From positions 186,001-250,000 of the forward strand of contig JANBPK010000844.1 of the NCBI GenBank assembly GCA_027579435.1: a stretch of 64,000 nt of DNA, read 5' to 3'. Each line of letters opens with the position of its first letter. Within the stretch, counting starts at the first letter, position 1. The notes beneath the pieces are model-generated. The model saw nothing but the letters and a program-made list of their open reading frames with translations. It was not told the DNA's origin and did not search any database. Of the stretch, positions 45,839 through 57,436 are shown piece after piece. The translations under genes and the position numbers were made by a program. This stretch comes from Candolleomyces eurysporus (lineage: Eukaryota > Basidiomycota > Agaricomycetes > Agaricales > Psathyrellaceae).

Positions 45839-46120
45839 GCCCTATCTCTCCGTACGGGCACTAAATACCGGTCTTATTGTAGAAGTTGCAGGAATCATTT
45901 GACCCTCAAAAAGAGCTTTGCTGTTAAGATCGGGGTATTGCGGTACTGCACCATAGGCTCTCCTTCCAACATTGGCGGTCAGCCACAGCAGAGAGGCCAA
46001 GGCTTGATGAATTGGGCTGATTATATCAGATCATGCCCGCGGCTGCATTTCCTTATCGAATGTACTTCCTGCCGATGGTACTTCATTGAAAGTAAGAAAA
46101 CAAGAACTAGACCAGGTTAA
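45839..46120. other. short spacer between B17 and B18
   Basis: GGGCTGATTATATCAGATCA near 46014 may be a worn copy of the spacer repeat. No Chs7-like exon was seen; this is the shortest BTB-to-BTB spacer of the array. Confidence 0.35.
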
Positions 46121-47323
46121 CTACTGATCCCAAGATTCGTATCTAGCAATTTCGTCCCCAAACTCCTCGAGTATTTTCTGAGAAGCGCTACCATTCTCGA
46201 TCGCATCCTTACCCGGTCTGAGTTTGATATAATTATAATGTTCACTCCGGGAACACAAAGGGCAGGTGTAGATCGTGGAGGACAACGCACTCTTCGAGCA
46301 GCCCCTACACATCACACTTTGCAGCTGGACGTCGAAAGTGGTCTTTGCAGGTCCAGTGACTGGAATATCTGCGACGACGTGCATGCTGATTACTCCACCA
46401 GATATATAGAGGCTGGCGCAATCGTCGACTGCTATTGTCCGGGAACAGGAGATACAGTTTCTGTTGCTCGTGAACATCGAAGCTTTGCAGTGCCAGCATG
46501 CAAGCATGTCGAGGGTGAGGCCGGTAAGAACCAAGACTTCTTCACGTGTCTTGCGAAGAATTTGGTTCTGGATCCACACCAAGGTGCACGCAGTCTCCAC
46601 CCCCAGCAGAGACCTGAGTTCGGCCAAGGGCTGGATGGGATCCTCGGAGACAAGCTCGGTCAGCCCATCTTGGAACCACTTGGCAACTTTATGTTCTCGA
46701 CCTAGAGCCACTTTCTCCATTGAGTTCAGAGAAACCTTGGAGAGTTCATCGATGGCATGTTTCCTGATCTGGGTTCAGAGATTAGGTTCAGCGCCCGAGA
46801 TTGGAAATTTTCGGCGCACCTGCTTCATGCTCCACCTCGTCGACAAATTGAGCACGCCGATCCATTCCTCTTTGTCGAATTTCAAGGTACCTGAGATAAA
46901 GTCGTGCGGCCTATCAACGTAGCGCGGACGTTCAGATCAGAGACTTGGAGGTCAGCGTACGATACTCACGTTGGGTAGAGGATCTTCAATAATGCATCGA
47001 AGTGGGTAGCCTGATAACCCTCCAGCACAATCGGATGCTCTTCATCTTGTCCATCGACACGCCTCTCGCTTCCAGTGGGCAGGTGGAACATGGCCTCGAA
47101 GACTTCGGAATGCTCGGCGAATCTATATTGAGGAGCCTCGAAAATGATTTCCTCTACCTAGAACATCATCCAGCCAAAGATCAGCTATCCATGCGGATCG
47201 AGCAATCGCCAGTGTATTGTATACTTTGAAGAAGATGATGCCACCCCATCGGATACGTTTCGGACGGGCGATTGGACCAGGGGACGTCGCATCATTGACA
47301 GGCGCGTTCGAGGGGGTGGACAT
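46121..47323 (-). CDS. B18: BTB zinc-ribbon protein
   Basis: Exon 1 starts at 47323 (MSTPSNAPVNDATSPG, RPKRIRWGGIIFFK). Exon 2 starts at about 47159 after TAG (VEEIIFEAPQYRFAEHSE, DGQDEEHPIVLEGYQATHF). Exon 3 is LKFDKEEWIGVLNLSTRW. Exon 4 is 46768-46121 (GREHKVAKWFQDGLTELVSE). It has textbook ribbons for the family: CWHC-x10-CISC and CRGC-x11-CPLC. The tail is GDEIARYESWDQ. No defects seen; this copy is a good reference for the family. Confidence 0.82.
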
Positions 47324-47395
47324 GAGGGTGGTTGTAGGAGCGAATGAAGATGGGCGCTTGAGATGCGAAATGAAGCTATTGATTACAGTGACGCA

Positions 47396-47415
47396 GGCAC
47401 GAGGCCGACCATGTG
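47396..47415 (-). promoter_or_regulatory. upstream element A of B18
   Basis: GGCACGAGGCCGACCATGTG, identical to the B13 copy and at the same 73-bp distance. Confidence 0.55.
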
Positions 47416-47449
47416 CCTTGTGAATATGGTACGTACTGTGGAAAATGCC

Positions 47450-48110
47450 GGGCAGCTTTTGAGCCAATTTGCGTACACGTTCTGGCCCTGGAACGTGTTT
47501 GATTTTGGTACGTGCTTCCTAGGTACTGCATTTCTTCAATTTCCTGGTTATATTCCGTCAGGCAGGTCGACAATGGTCGGGAATATTGAATTCATTGACT
47601 TGTCCGATCCGATTTCTTCCTTTAATCTTCTCTTGATCCTCGGCCTGTAGCGAAGGTTGAACGAAGAAGAATGAGCTGATTTTGAGACCAAAACCGTTTG
47701 GAAGTATCATTTCCTGATTATTTCTCCAGGGCGCCGCTACTTCATCACTATGTTTTAAATCGTCCTCAACGACGAGGCCTATGCGATTCTATCATCTCTG
47801 TGCGATTTTATTCGCGTTGACTAAGTCGCTGTGGCTACCTAATTATCCTCTGCTAATCACCCCGCTCCCTGTTCTGAAATCCTGCTTCCTATTTCTTTTG
47901 TCCTTTCGTTGAGATTTGTGTCTTTTTGAACTTCCATCTTTTTCTGGCTTGTTGGTGAGTAATTATTTGGTTGGATCGGACTCTCATGCCGTCTGGTGGC
48001 CTGTCCGATGTCTGATGTCTCCCCTTTACAGGCTCAAGTTGCCTCGACGACCCTCCACCAATGCAAAAGTGGTTCGATGATACGTGAATCGCAATATAAT
48101 TGGAGTGAGG
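47450..48110 (+). pseudogene. weak Chs7-like relic
   Basis: VLNDEAYAILSSLCDFIRVD (47763-47822) matches in position and spacing the VLKPLKETRPMRSYL exon of the unit at 51130. The remainder is pyrimidine-rich with short frames only. Confidence 0.3.
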
Positions 48111-48197
48111 CGGAAAAAGGTGGGCTACATCTCTTCATCGTGCTTCTCGCCGATGATGCTTCATCAAAAGTAAAAATATAAGAACTAGAACTAGTAA

Positions 48198-49422
48198 CTA
48201 CTGATCCCAAGATTCGTATCTAGCAATTTCGTCCGCAAACTCCTCGAGTACTTTCTGAGAAGCACCGCTGGTGTCGACCGCTCTCTTAGATTCTATCAGC
48301 CTTAAATTCAGGTAGCTTGTGGCTCTGGAACACGTGGGACAGGTATAATTCACGAAAGGGAGCGCGCATCTCGAGCAGCTCCTGCACACCACATATTGCA
48401 GATTGATAGTGAGATCGTATGTGGCGGGTCCAATGGCTGGAATCTGAGTTTGGATGCCCGCGCTGTTGTGTCCACCGGCCATTAATAGTGCGCTGCAATT
48501 GTCGACTGCTATCGTCAAAGAGCAGGAATTGCAGTGTCTATCGCTTGTGAATATCCCAGCTTTGCAGCCGTAAACGCAGCCGAGCATATTGAGGGCTATA
48601 CCGGGAAGAGAGAAGCGTCCTTCAGAAGGTTTTTGAAGAGCTTGGTTCTGGATCCACAGCAAGGCGCATGCCATTTCCGCTCCCAGCTGAGATTTGAGTT
48701 CAGCCAACGGCCGGATGGGATGCTCGGAAACAAGTTCGGTCAGCCCGTCTCTGAACCACTTCGCAATGTGATGCTCCCGACCCAATGTAACTTTCTCCAC
48801 TGGGTTCAGAGAAATCTTGGAGAGCTCGCTGATGGCAAGGTTTCTGATCTGAAGAGTTTCGATGTGTTCATCACTCGGGATTGGCACTCAGTCAACAAAA
48901 CCCTCAGCGTACCTTCTTCATGCCCCACCTAGTTGATAAGTTCAGCACCCCAATCCATTCCTCTGTCTCCAATTTGACTGTCCCTGAGATCAGGTCGTCT
49001 GGCCTATCCTCGTCATGTGGATCATTAGTTACTGCTTTGAGAGTTGGGTTAAGACACTCACGTCGGGTAGAGGACCGCCAACAACGCGTCGAAGTGGGCA
49101 GCCCGATACCCCTCCAAGACGATCGGATGCTCCTCATCCCGTCCTTCAACATTCCCGTCGCTTCCGGCGGGGAGCTGGAACATAGTCTCAAAGACCTCGG
49201 AATATTCGGCGAACCTATATCGAGGAGCCTCGAAAACGCTCTCCTCGACCTGACTCCGTTCAGCTAAAGATTAATCATCCACGTCGCCCGAGCGATCGAA
49301 GGTGCTCTGGATGCCGTGCATACCTTGAAGAACGTGATACCACCCCATCGGATACGTTTTCGATGGGCGATGGGTCCGGGGAACGTCCCGTCATTGGAAG
49401 GCTCGTTTAAAGCGGTAGACAT
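48198..49422 (-). CDS. B19: BTB zinc-ribbon protein
   Basis: Exon 1 starts at 49422 (MSTALNEPSNDGTFPG, RIRWGGITFFK). Exon 2 is VEESVFEAPRYRFAEYSE and LEGYRAAHFDALLAVLYP. Exon 3 is LETEEWIGVLNLSTRWGMKK. Exon 4 is 48848-48198 (GREHHIAKWFRDGLTELVSE). The first ribbon is C-V-Y-G-C-x10-CNSC with the one-residue insertion also seen in B13 and B21. The second is CRSC-x11-CPTC. The tail is ADEIARYESWDQ. No clear element A is left upstream (the region near 49480 is degraded), so control may differ. Confidence 0.8.
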
Positions 49423-49891
49423 GGTGGCAGCACCAGACGCGTAAGAAGATAGGTATTCGGTATGTGACGGCTAGTTCAGTACCGACCAGGTTGCTCTGCG
49501 CTCCCCTTTGACATTTGTTTAGCTGTGGAGCAGTGACGCAGGCGACCAAACAAACTCATTGGCTGTCTGCCAAACATTGGGACGGGGCGTTGTGGTAACT
49601 GTATGGTGACATCATCGTAATCGCGTCAAGTAGTACGATTCCAAGCTTTACAGAGTTGAACTCATTACTAAGTCTCCTCCTCTTTTCACTATGGCCAGAA
49701 GCAAACGCCGCCACCGTTAAATTGCGAAGATATTACAGTGCAGTGAAACGCTCCACAGTTGGAGAGCGGCACTGTCCTGAACAAGTCTAGAGTATTTTTA
49801 AATCACAAAAAACGATTTCTACCATCTCGGAAGTCCCTGGAGCTGAACGTTGGACTGCGAAAAACGGTGTGTGAGAAGGCATGGCAGAACC

Positions 49892-49914
49892 GATCAGATT
49901 AGATTGTGGCTGTG
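49892..49914 (+). repeat. spacer repeat variant
   Basis: GATCAGATTAGATTGTGGCT, close to the core at 14141. Confidence 0.5.
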
Positions 49915-50220
49915 TTGGATTTGCATGATCCAACCCAATCATGATTCACTGTCAAACCTCTCTTTCGCTCGTTGCTCTCCAACAGTTTTGCCGAACCCTC
50001 ACAGGATACCGTAACGGTCCAAGTTCATCATGATTGAAGCTCGCTAATCCTTGCTTTGCCCGCACCGGAATAGGAAGAAGCTCACCGCTCGTACAGCTGC
50101 TCTTTCTTTTCGTTCGAATGGAACTCCGCCCTCGAACTCCCAACGAACAGCGATTTCTTAGTAGAAGAGAGGTGAAATGGCAGGGCAAGGGTTTCGGGTC
50201 TGGGAGCTCTCATCCCTCTG

Positions 50221-51243
50221 TTGGATCCCTCGGTAGACCCGCTCCAGCCGCATTTATCATCAGGTGAGTTGGCAACAAGCTCACGCTTAGCCCGTTTGCC
50301 TTTGGGTCTACGATCGATCTCACCGCCTTTTACATTCGCACAGGCTTCACCTTCCTCTTGCCTTCCCGCCGTTTCGTTCGCTCGACGCTTACAGCTTCTG
50401 CAAAACCTTTCCGAACGGGCCACAACACTCCCAGGCCTCTCCCCCGACCCTGCCTCCGCGTCCGTAGTCACTAGCAGCTTGCCGAAGTTGACGATTTGAG
50501 GCAGCTACATGGGGAGATGGTGGCTGCGACCTTTGGGTACTTTCCCAAAATTGGACCGTGGCTACGTCGGAGGTCGGGGGTGGGACGTTGGAAAGCTTCA
50601 CTGTATGTCCCCGTCGTTCTTCTTCTGGAAACTCTTTCGTCCCCTAGCCTCCCTTTCAATCCGGCTTCATTTTCCCTTGCTACCTATTACCTCTTCCTTG
50701 CCCTTCGCGACAAATCTTGAAAGCGTCCTTATACCTCCCTTCTTGATCTTCTCATTTCTCTTCGCTTGCAGCGGCGGATATTCTTTGGGGAGCCTCGAAT
50801 GCTCTGAAGGGATTGAGGAATATGCCACCCCTTGCCTTGACGAGTACATGGCTTAATTCTTGAGTTTTCTTTTCGGTTCGTTGAGTCATCCCTTTCCCCT
50901 GCTCATGATTATACTCCCTCGTCTATCTTTCTTCCTTCGTGGTTTGTTTGTATTCTTGTTCACCTGTCCTATTCTGGTTCTCCCTTGCCACTCCTCTTCA
51001 TCTCCGCCCCCCAGCGAAGGTGAATGAGCGAGGATGAGCGAATTAGCTTTTGGGGCGGACCCGTTTGCCAGCCTCACTCACTGATTCTCTCTCCAGCACG
51101 TCGCTCATCTAAGACATCAAGTCGTACATTGTCCTCAAACCCCTCAAAGAGACGAGACCAATGCGGTCCTACCTCCGTGTGATCTTGTCTATGTTGACTG
51201 AGTCGGCGTGGCTCTTGTCAGGGAGGGTGTTATTTATATGTAG
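50221..51243 (+). pseudogene. Chs7-like relic
   Basis: GSLGRPAPAAFII before a GTGAGT donor (near 50228-50270) pairs with the unit at 43340. MVAATFGYFPKIG (50517-50555) starts the MVAATF exon and then diverges. VLKPLKETRPMRSYLRVILS (from 51129) and LSGRVLFIC before GTGAGT (to about 51243) are the clearest copy of the TRPMxxYLL exon, comparable to the R-P-x-x-x-Y helix of Chs7. A T run of 15 follows. Confidence 0.45.
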
Positions 51244-51933
51244 TGAGTCTTTTTTTTTTTTTTGCCCCTCATATCTCGCCCCTCGTCTTGGAATTTTGGC
51301 CCTTCTATTTTCTGTCGCATCTCCTCGCTCCGATTTGGAAATGAGTTCTTTCCCCACCGGTTCGTGTCCTCGCTCAGTCTGAGAGTCCGCGATGTTCAAA
51401 GTCTTCTTACCAAACAAATACTCACCGTGACCAGATTGCGACATTACGATCGTTGACTCGGCTGCATCAACGGAGCGACGACCTGTCTCTTTCATTTCGT
51501 CTCGATTCACCGCTTTCATTGTCCGCTTATTCGCAAAATCGTTCCACCCTTCCTTTGTCCATTCGTTTGCTCATTTTCCTTTCATTCATTGATCGTCCTC
51601 CACCCTCTGATCTCCTTCGACCGCTTCAACCCTTTGCTTCGGACCTATGGATCTTCCTCACCCTTGTATTCACTACCCTCTCGCGACTTTCGCGATTCGA
51701 CTGGCACTCTTTGAGATTTCAAGTGACAGTCTAACGCTGTAGCCGCCCTCTAACGTAGACCAAGGCCCGACACAAGGCGCAATACGCTCATCATCGGGGT
51801 CGAGATGCCAGCACGGCAGTGGTAAATTCTGAATATTCGTTCGATACTCGAATCGCTTTGATGTGCAAGATAGGGTTTAATTGAAGACTATATATCCATC
51901 ATACACCGTAAATTGTGTGGTACACGCTATCCG
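51244..51933. other. CT-rich spacer before B20 3' end
   Basis: Long T tract at 51249-51263, then pyrimidine-rich DNA without a recognisable gene; likely the tail of the Chs7-like unit. Confidence 0.35.
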
Positions 51934-53043
51934 CTACTGATCCCAAGACTCGTAAGATGCTATCTCCTCCTTGAAAACCTCGTTTATCTTCGCCTCTAGC
52001 TTGGCGGGCGGACTCCCAGCCGGGTGCGGAAGCTTGAGCCTGAGGCTGGTGGATTCTACTAAGGATTCGCAAGAGAAACAGGGGTAGGTTCCAGGCCAAA
52101 TTGGACATTTTGAACAACTGCTGCATCTCAGCAGGGTCGCGGATAAAGTGGTGGCCGTCGGTGAAGGGGACAAGTACTCGAATCCATGATCATCGATCTT
52201 CACTTTAAGGTCGCATCCGTGACACGAAATGTCATAGGCAGGATTGAAACGGTGGCGTTCGCAGAATGGACAAACCACGCAACGCAATGTGACGAGTTGC
52301 TCCTGTTTCTGTACGAACGATTGATTCTGGATCCACATCAAAAGAAATGCTGTTTCCAGTCCTAGTTGAGACTTGAGCTCCTCAGGGGAACGGATGGGAC
52401 GTTCCACCACGATCTCGTTCAGACCCTCTCCAAGCCAATTCGCAACTTTGTGAGCTCGAGCGAGTACGACCTTTTCAAGAGGACCTAGAGACATCTTGGA
52501 CAGCTCGTTGATCGCGTGCTCTCTGATCTGACAACGATGAATTCGTACAATTTGTTAGTACAAACATATTGCGAGGTGATCGTGGACATGACGTACTTCC
52601 TTCATTTGCCATCGAGTCGATAGGTTTAGAACTCCCACCCATTCCTCCTTCGTTATGGTGTACCAACCCGAGCCCACGGCATGAAGCGGTCTATATATTC
52701 AGCAACCCAGGATTAGAGCGACTCAGAGAGTGAGTGATTCCACCTACGCGGGGTATAGAACCCTTATCAACGCACGGAAGTCCGCTGACTGGTATCCGTC
52801 CAGCGTGATCGGATGCCCCTCGTCCTTCCCTTCAACTCCATCTCCAGCTTGAGGAATATGGAACATGTCTTGAAAGACTTCAGAGTACTCAGTGAATCTG
52901 TGTCGAGGAACTTCAAAGATAGTATTTTCGACCTGAATATTGAGTTTGGCAAGATAGTTCCTAAGGGTCTGGGTGAAAGGGTGACATACCTTGAAGAAAA
53001 CGGTAGTCCAGCGTGGCGTGGTGGTAGACTCAGGTGTCGTCAT
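51934..53043 (-). CDS. B20: BTB zinc-ribbon protein, ARAHKVAKWL type
   Basis: Exon 1 is taken from 53043 (MTTPESTTTPRWTTVFFK), like B5 and B10; an in-frame ATG at 53127 would add a hydrophobic leader. Exon 2 is VENTIFEVPRHRFTEYSE, GKDEGHPITLDGYQSADF, ending YPA. Exon 3 is WYTITKEEWVGVLNLSTR. Exon 4 is 52527-51934 (LARAHKVANWLGEGLNEI). Ribbons are CPFC-x12-CHGC, two residues longer than usual, and CSSC-x11-CFSC. The tail is EEIASYESWDQ. No defects seen. Confidence 0.8.
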
Positions 53044-53162
53044 CGTAGCTGCGGCTCCTGCTTTGAAAATATACGTGGTTTGTGATGAAAGCAGAAGATA
53101 AAGGAGACGACGCCTATCACGATGCATGGTTATTGATAACGTGATTCTAAAAGGCTACGCGA

Positions 53163-53182
53163 ACACGAGGCGGAGCATGTGT
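53163..53182 (-). promoter_or_regulatory. upstream element A of B20
   Basis: ACACGAGGCGGAGCATGTGT, 120 bp before the start. Confidence 0.42.
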
Positions 53183-53603
53183 CCAGGCGCTAGACCATGT
53201 CAATTATTCGTTTGTCAGCCGTAATCAGTGCACGGGCGCCTCCCGCGAACACTCCGTGAGGTCAAGGATGTTAGAATACTCGACGGGTTTTCCGTAGCCG
53301 TAGTGTACTCGACTCGTCCGTGCAGATGCTTTGAGCGGCAAACGCGAAGGAAGGAGGGAGCATTCGGCGCTCCTCGATCGCTTTCAGTCCGGATCCGTAA
53401 TGGATAACCGATTGCGTGCTCGAATGCACGAGGCTGAATGACCAAATTCACTGTCCGGCATCAATCCAGATGTGGTCTCATCATCGGTACGTGAATTCAA
53501 ATTGGTGAAGACGATGGGTTAGACTTCTACATCTCTTCATCCGTGCAACACTTTCCGGTACTACTACTTTGAAAGATATCCAACAAATAACTAGGCCGAG
53601 TAA
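53183..53603. other. spacer with element-B block
   Basis: GGCAAACGCGAAGG at 53337 and TGCTCGAATGCACGAGGCTG at 53418, followed by AATGACCAAATTCA. This is the most complete element-B block in the window. No gene. Confidence 0.45.
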
Positions 53604-54827
53604 TTACTGATCCCAGGATTCGTATCTAGTAATTTCGTCCCCGAACTCCAGTATTTTCTTAGTAGCATCGTCCCTGTCGACTGCTTTCTTGGCGTCTATT
53701 AGCCTTACAGCCAGGTAGTTCGTGGGCCTGGAACACGTGTGACAATTATAATCAGTGCAAGGGAGAGCGCATCTCAAGCAGGTCCTGCACATCACAAATT
53801 GCAGATCGATAGTGAAATCGGATGTCGCGGGTCCAGTAGCTAAAAGCTGAGTTTGGACGCCGGCTCTGTTATGTCCACTAGCCAAAAATAGTGCGCTGTA
53901 ATCGTCGACCGCTATCGCTCGAGAGCAGGAGTGGCAGTGTCTATCGCTCGTGAATATCGCAGCTTGACAGCCGTGAGCGCAGCCGAGCATCTTGAGAGCA
54001 ATACCGCTGAGAGAGAAGCGTCTTTCAATGGGCTCCTGAAGAGTTTGGTTCTGAATCCACAACAAGGCGCAGGCCATCTCCGCTCCCAGCTGAGATTTAA
54101 GTTCGACCAGAGGGCGGATGGGATGTTCGAACACAAGTTCGGTCAGCCCGTCCTGCAACCATTTCGCGATTTTATGCTCTCGACCCAGAGAAATCTTCTC
54201 TATAGAGTTCAGAGAAACCCTGCAGAGTTCATTGATGGCGTGGCTTCGGATCTGAAGAAGAATGTTTAGCCTTCGGGATGAGCCCAAGAGCGCTTATAGA
54301 AATTTGAAGTCTACCTGCTTCATGCTCCACCTCGTCGATAAGTTCAGCACGCCAATCCATTCCTCCTTTTCCAGTTTGAAGGCTCCTGAGATCAAGTCGC
54401 GTGGCCTGTCAACGTGATGCGGAGCGTCAGGTCAGGAGCTTTGAATGAAGGCTACAACACCCACGTTGGGTAGAGAACCTTCAACAAGGCATCGAAGTGG
54501 GCAGCCTGATAGCCCTCCAGCACAATCGGATTTTCCTCGTCTTGTCCCTCGACGTTCCTTGCGCTTCCAGCAGGCAGGTGTAAAATGGTCTCAAACACCT
54601 CGGATTCCTCTGCAAACCTATATCGAGGGGCTTCGAAAACGATTTCCTCGACCTGCGACACCGTTCAGCTCATGATCAATCACCCAGGCAGATCGAGCGA
54701 TCGGAGATGCACTAGATGCTGTACACACCTTGAAGAAGATTATGCCGCCCCAACGAATACGTTTTGGACGGGCGATGGGGCCTGGAGACGCCCCGTCACT
54801 GGTAGACTCATTCGGGGCGGTAGACAT
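53604..54827 (-). CDS. B21: BTB zinc-ribbon protein
   Basis: Exon 1 starts at 54827 (MSTAPNESTSDGASPG, RPKRIRWGGIIFFK). Exon 2 is VEEIVFEAPRYRFAEESE, GQDEENPIVLEGYQAAHF. Exon 3 is LEKEEWIGVLNLSTRWSMKQ. Exon 4 is 54251-53604 (GREHKIAKWLQDGLTELVFE). Ribbons are C-A-H-G-C-x10-CHSC and CRTC-x11-CHTC. The second ribbon holds two extra cysteines (LRCALPC). The tail is one residue shorter than usual, KILEFGDEITRYESWDQ. It is closest to B19 in the first ribbon. Confidence 0.8.
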
Positions 54828-54902
54828 GATGGTATTGTTAGGAGTGACAGGATAGGGGCGTTTGATATATCAAATGAATTTATCGATCAGATGTATGGAT
54901 GC

Positions 54903-54922
54903 AGGCACGAGGCTGACCATTC
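54903..54922 (-). promoter_or_regulatory. upstream element A of B21
   Basis: GGCACGAGGCTGACCATTCG, 76 bp before the start. Confidence 0.5.
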
Positions 54923-55249
54923 GCTACGGAAGGGCCTTCCTTACTGGGAGCAAGTAGAACCTTGCTACAAAAATCAGGAGTATCGAAATATCACAGCATA
55001 ACTCCTCCCTCACAGTCCTCGTGTTTCTGAAGTCGAAGTCTGAGGGCTGAAGAGGTGATGAATGGGATCGTGGCTGGTTCTTCCTCTCTGTGCGCTTTAT
55101 TCAAGCTTCATCCCTCTCTCATGCTCTCCTTCCCCCCTCATTGCTATCCAGATCTGGGAGTGCTTTCAGATGGACGTTGGGGTATGGGTATGTGATTAGC
55201 ATGAATACAGAAACATTCATCCTTCATTCCATACTTCATCCTTTGACTG

Positions 55250-55870
55250 CAACGCGAGCGTTGTACGCATTGAAAATGTCTGACGACAGTGCATGCGAGA
55301 ATGGTGGCTGCGTCCATTTGGATGTTGTTGAAATATGTGGTTATTGCCTGGCAGATGGTGGGGAATGGGGTGATAAGTAATTTATTTGTGAGCATCTTCG
55401 ACGAGTTCTATCCATCAAGGTTATTAGACTCTTTGGGATACCGTACGTGCACCCCAGTTGTACCTACCTACTTCGATATTGCTGATGGATTTGCATTCAC
55501 TTTTACTTTCCATTTGTCGCTGGTGTGCACTTCAAAGTGGCCCATTTCAGTTTGTTGTCAAGCTCTGCGNAAAAAACCTTTGCCCTGGAGTTCGGCCCAG
55601 AATTCAAAGTCATGGGCCTTCGCACAAACACTTCGTGAAGCCAATGGTGTCGTAGTCGTTCTATTAGACTCCTTCACCCTATATTCGCTTCGAATGGTAA
55701 ATGCAAAAGAAAGACAGAGCGCCGGACACTTAACGATCGTTTCTAATCTTGGTGTCCACCGTCATGCTCGAATGCACGAGAGACGATCTGTGATTGCCTT
55801 TCCCATTAGTTCACAAGTGTATAGGGTTCTATCATTGATCAGTCTCAATTTTGCAGGCGGGCCGTCTTGA
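55250..55870 (+). pseudogene. Chs7-like relic
   Basis: The exon at 55289-55386 reads MHARMVAASIWMLLKYVVIA then WQMVGNGVISNLF before GTGAGC, the same layout and donor as the MVAATF exon of other units. An N at 55570 and an element-B trace (ATGCTCGAATGCACGAGAGA near 55760) follow. No continuous gene. Confidence 0.4.
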
Positions 55871-55938
55871 TCAAGGGCGCCAGAGTCACTACTGCTACGG
55901 TTTCTACCACATCGAAAAGGTAAATATCATATCAACGA

Positions 55939-57146
55939 CTAATGGTCCCAAGATTCGTATCTGGCTATCTCTTCCCCAAACTCTTCGACTATTCTTTGAG
56001 AAAGATCACTGTCCCCAGTCGCTTTATTACTGCTTATCAGCCGGAAATAGGCGGGGTTGGTGGAGCCGGAGCACATGGGACAGGCGTGGTTTGTGACAGG
56101 GAGCGCGGGCTTGTCGCAGGACCTGCAAATGACATATTGCAGATCAATATGGAAAGTGGCCGTTGCAGGTGTAGCTGGATAATTGGTCGAGACACGCGTG
56201 TTGAGTAATCCACGAGTTATAAAGAGGGCGTTGCTATCGTCGACCGCTATCGTTCGCGAGCAAGAGATACATCTTCTACTGGCGAACATAGGGGCTTGGC
56301 AGTAGTAACAGCCGAGCGTGCCAAGGGTAAATTCAGTAACGACTAGCCCTGCTCCAGGAGACGTTTGCGCCTGGTTCTGGATCCACAACAAAGTACATGC
56401 CATATCCGCTCCCAGCTCGGACTTGAGCTCGGCCAGGGGTCGAATGGGATGTTCGGACACAAGTTCGTTTAGCCCATCTCGAAACCATTTCGCAACTTTA
56501 TGCTCTCGTCCTAGAGTAATCTTCTCAATCGGGTTCAGGGAAACCTTGGAGAGCTCGTTGATAGCATGTTTCCTGATCTGAGAAGATGTTCAGCGCTCAG
56601 GACCGGAGAGTAATTGATGGGATTTAAGGCATACCTTCTTCATGCTCCACCTCGTCGATAAGTTGAGCACGCCGATCCACTCTTCCTTCTCCAATTTGAA
56701 AATGCCGAAGATCGAGTCATCTGGTCTGTCCTCGTCATCTGGCCTGTCAGTTCCTGCCTTGAGAGATCAGCCACTACTCACGTCGGGTACAGAATCTTCA
56801 ACAACGCATAGAATTGGGCTGCCCGATAGCCTTCCAAAATAATCGGATGTTCTTCGTCTCGTCCTTCGACAGTGCCGTCGCTTGCAGCAGGCAGCTGAAA
56901 CATGGTTTCGAAGACCTGGGAATGCTCAGCGAACCTGTATCGAGGAGCTTCGAGGATGAACTGCTCGACCTGCAACGCGGTTTAGCAAATAATTGTCGAC
57001 CCACACAGATCGAGCGATTTAGGATGCAGCAGAGACTTAATACACACTTTGAAGAATATGATGCCACCCCATCGGACACGTTTGGGACCCGCGATGGGCC
57101 CGGGAACCGTCCCGTCACTGGCAGACTCGTCCAAAACGGCAGACAT
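55939..57146 (-). CDS. B22: BTB zinc-ribbon protein
   Basis: Exon 1 starts at 57146 (MSAVLDESASDGTVPG, KRVRWGGIIFFK). Exon 2 is VEQFILEAPRYRFAEHSQVF, DEEHPIILEGYRAAQF. Exon 3 is KLEKEEWIGVLNLSTRWSMK. Exon 4 is 56577-55939 (TLGREHKVAKWFRDGLNEL). Ribbons are CYYC-x9-CISC, one residue short, and CRSC-x11-CPMC. The tail is GEEIARYESWDH. No defects were seen. A Chs7-like relic lies on each side. Confidence 0.8.
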
Positions 57147-57219
57147 GGTGATATGGGTAGAACGAAGGATGGTACTTGATATGGGAAATGAAGTTATCAA
57201 TCACAGATACATTCAAGCG

Positions 57220-57239
57220 GGCACGAGGTTCATCATGTG
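57220..57239 (-). promoter_or_regulatory. upstream element A of B22
   Basis: GGCACGAGGTTCATCATGTG, 74 bp before the start; the middle has changed but both ends are kept. Confidence 0.48.
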
Positions 57240-57410
57240 TCATGAGCAGACGCTAAACGATAGCAGATGCAGCGAACCGTTTGATCCCCATGGGGGCCTC
57301 CGCAATGGTCAGGAGCATGGGAGTACTGTAGCATCATTTCTGTCTCCCAACGTTGACGTTTACTCTCAGAGGAGTGCCTGAAGTCGAACCTTGGGGTCGA
57401 GGTTATGAGT

Positions 57411-57436
57411 GGGACTGATTATATTAGATGTGGCTG
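57411..57436 (+). repeat. spacer repeat variant
   Basis: GGGACTGATTATATTAGATG followed by TGGCTG, a point-mutated copy. Confidence 0.45.
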
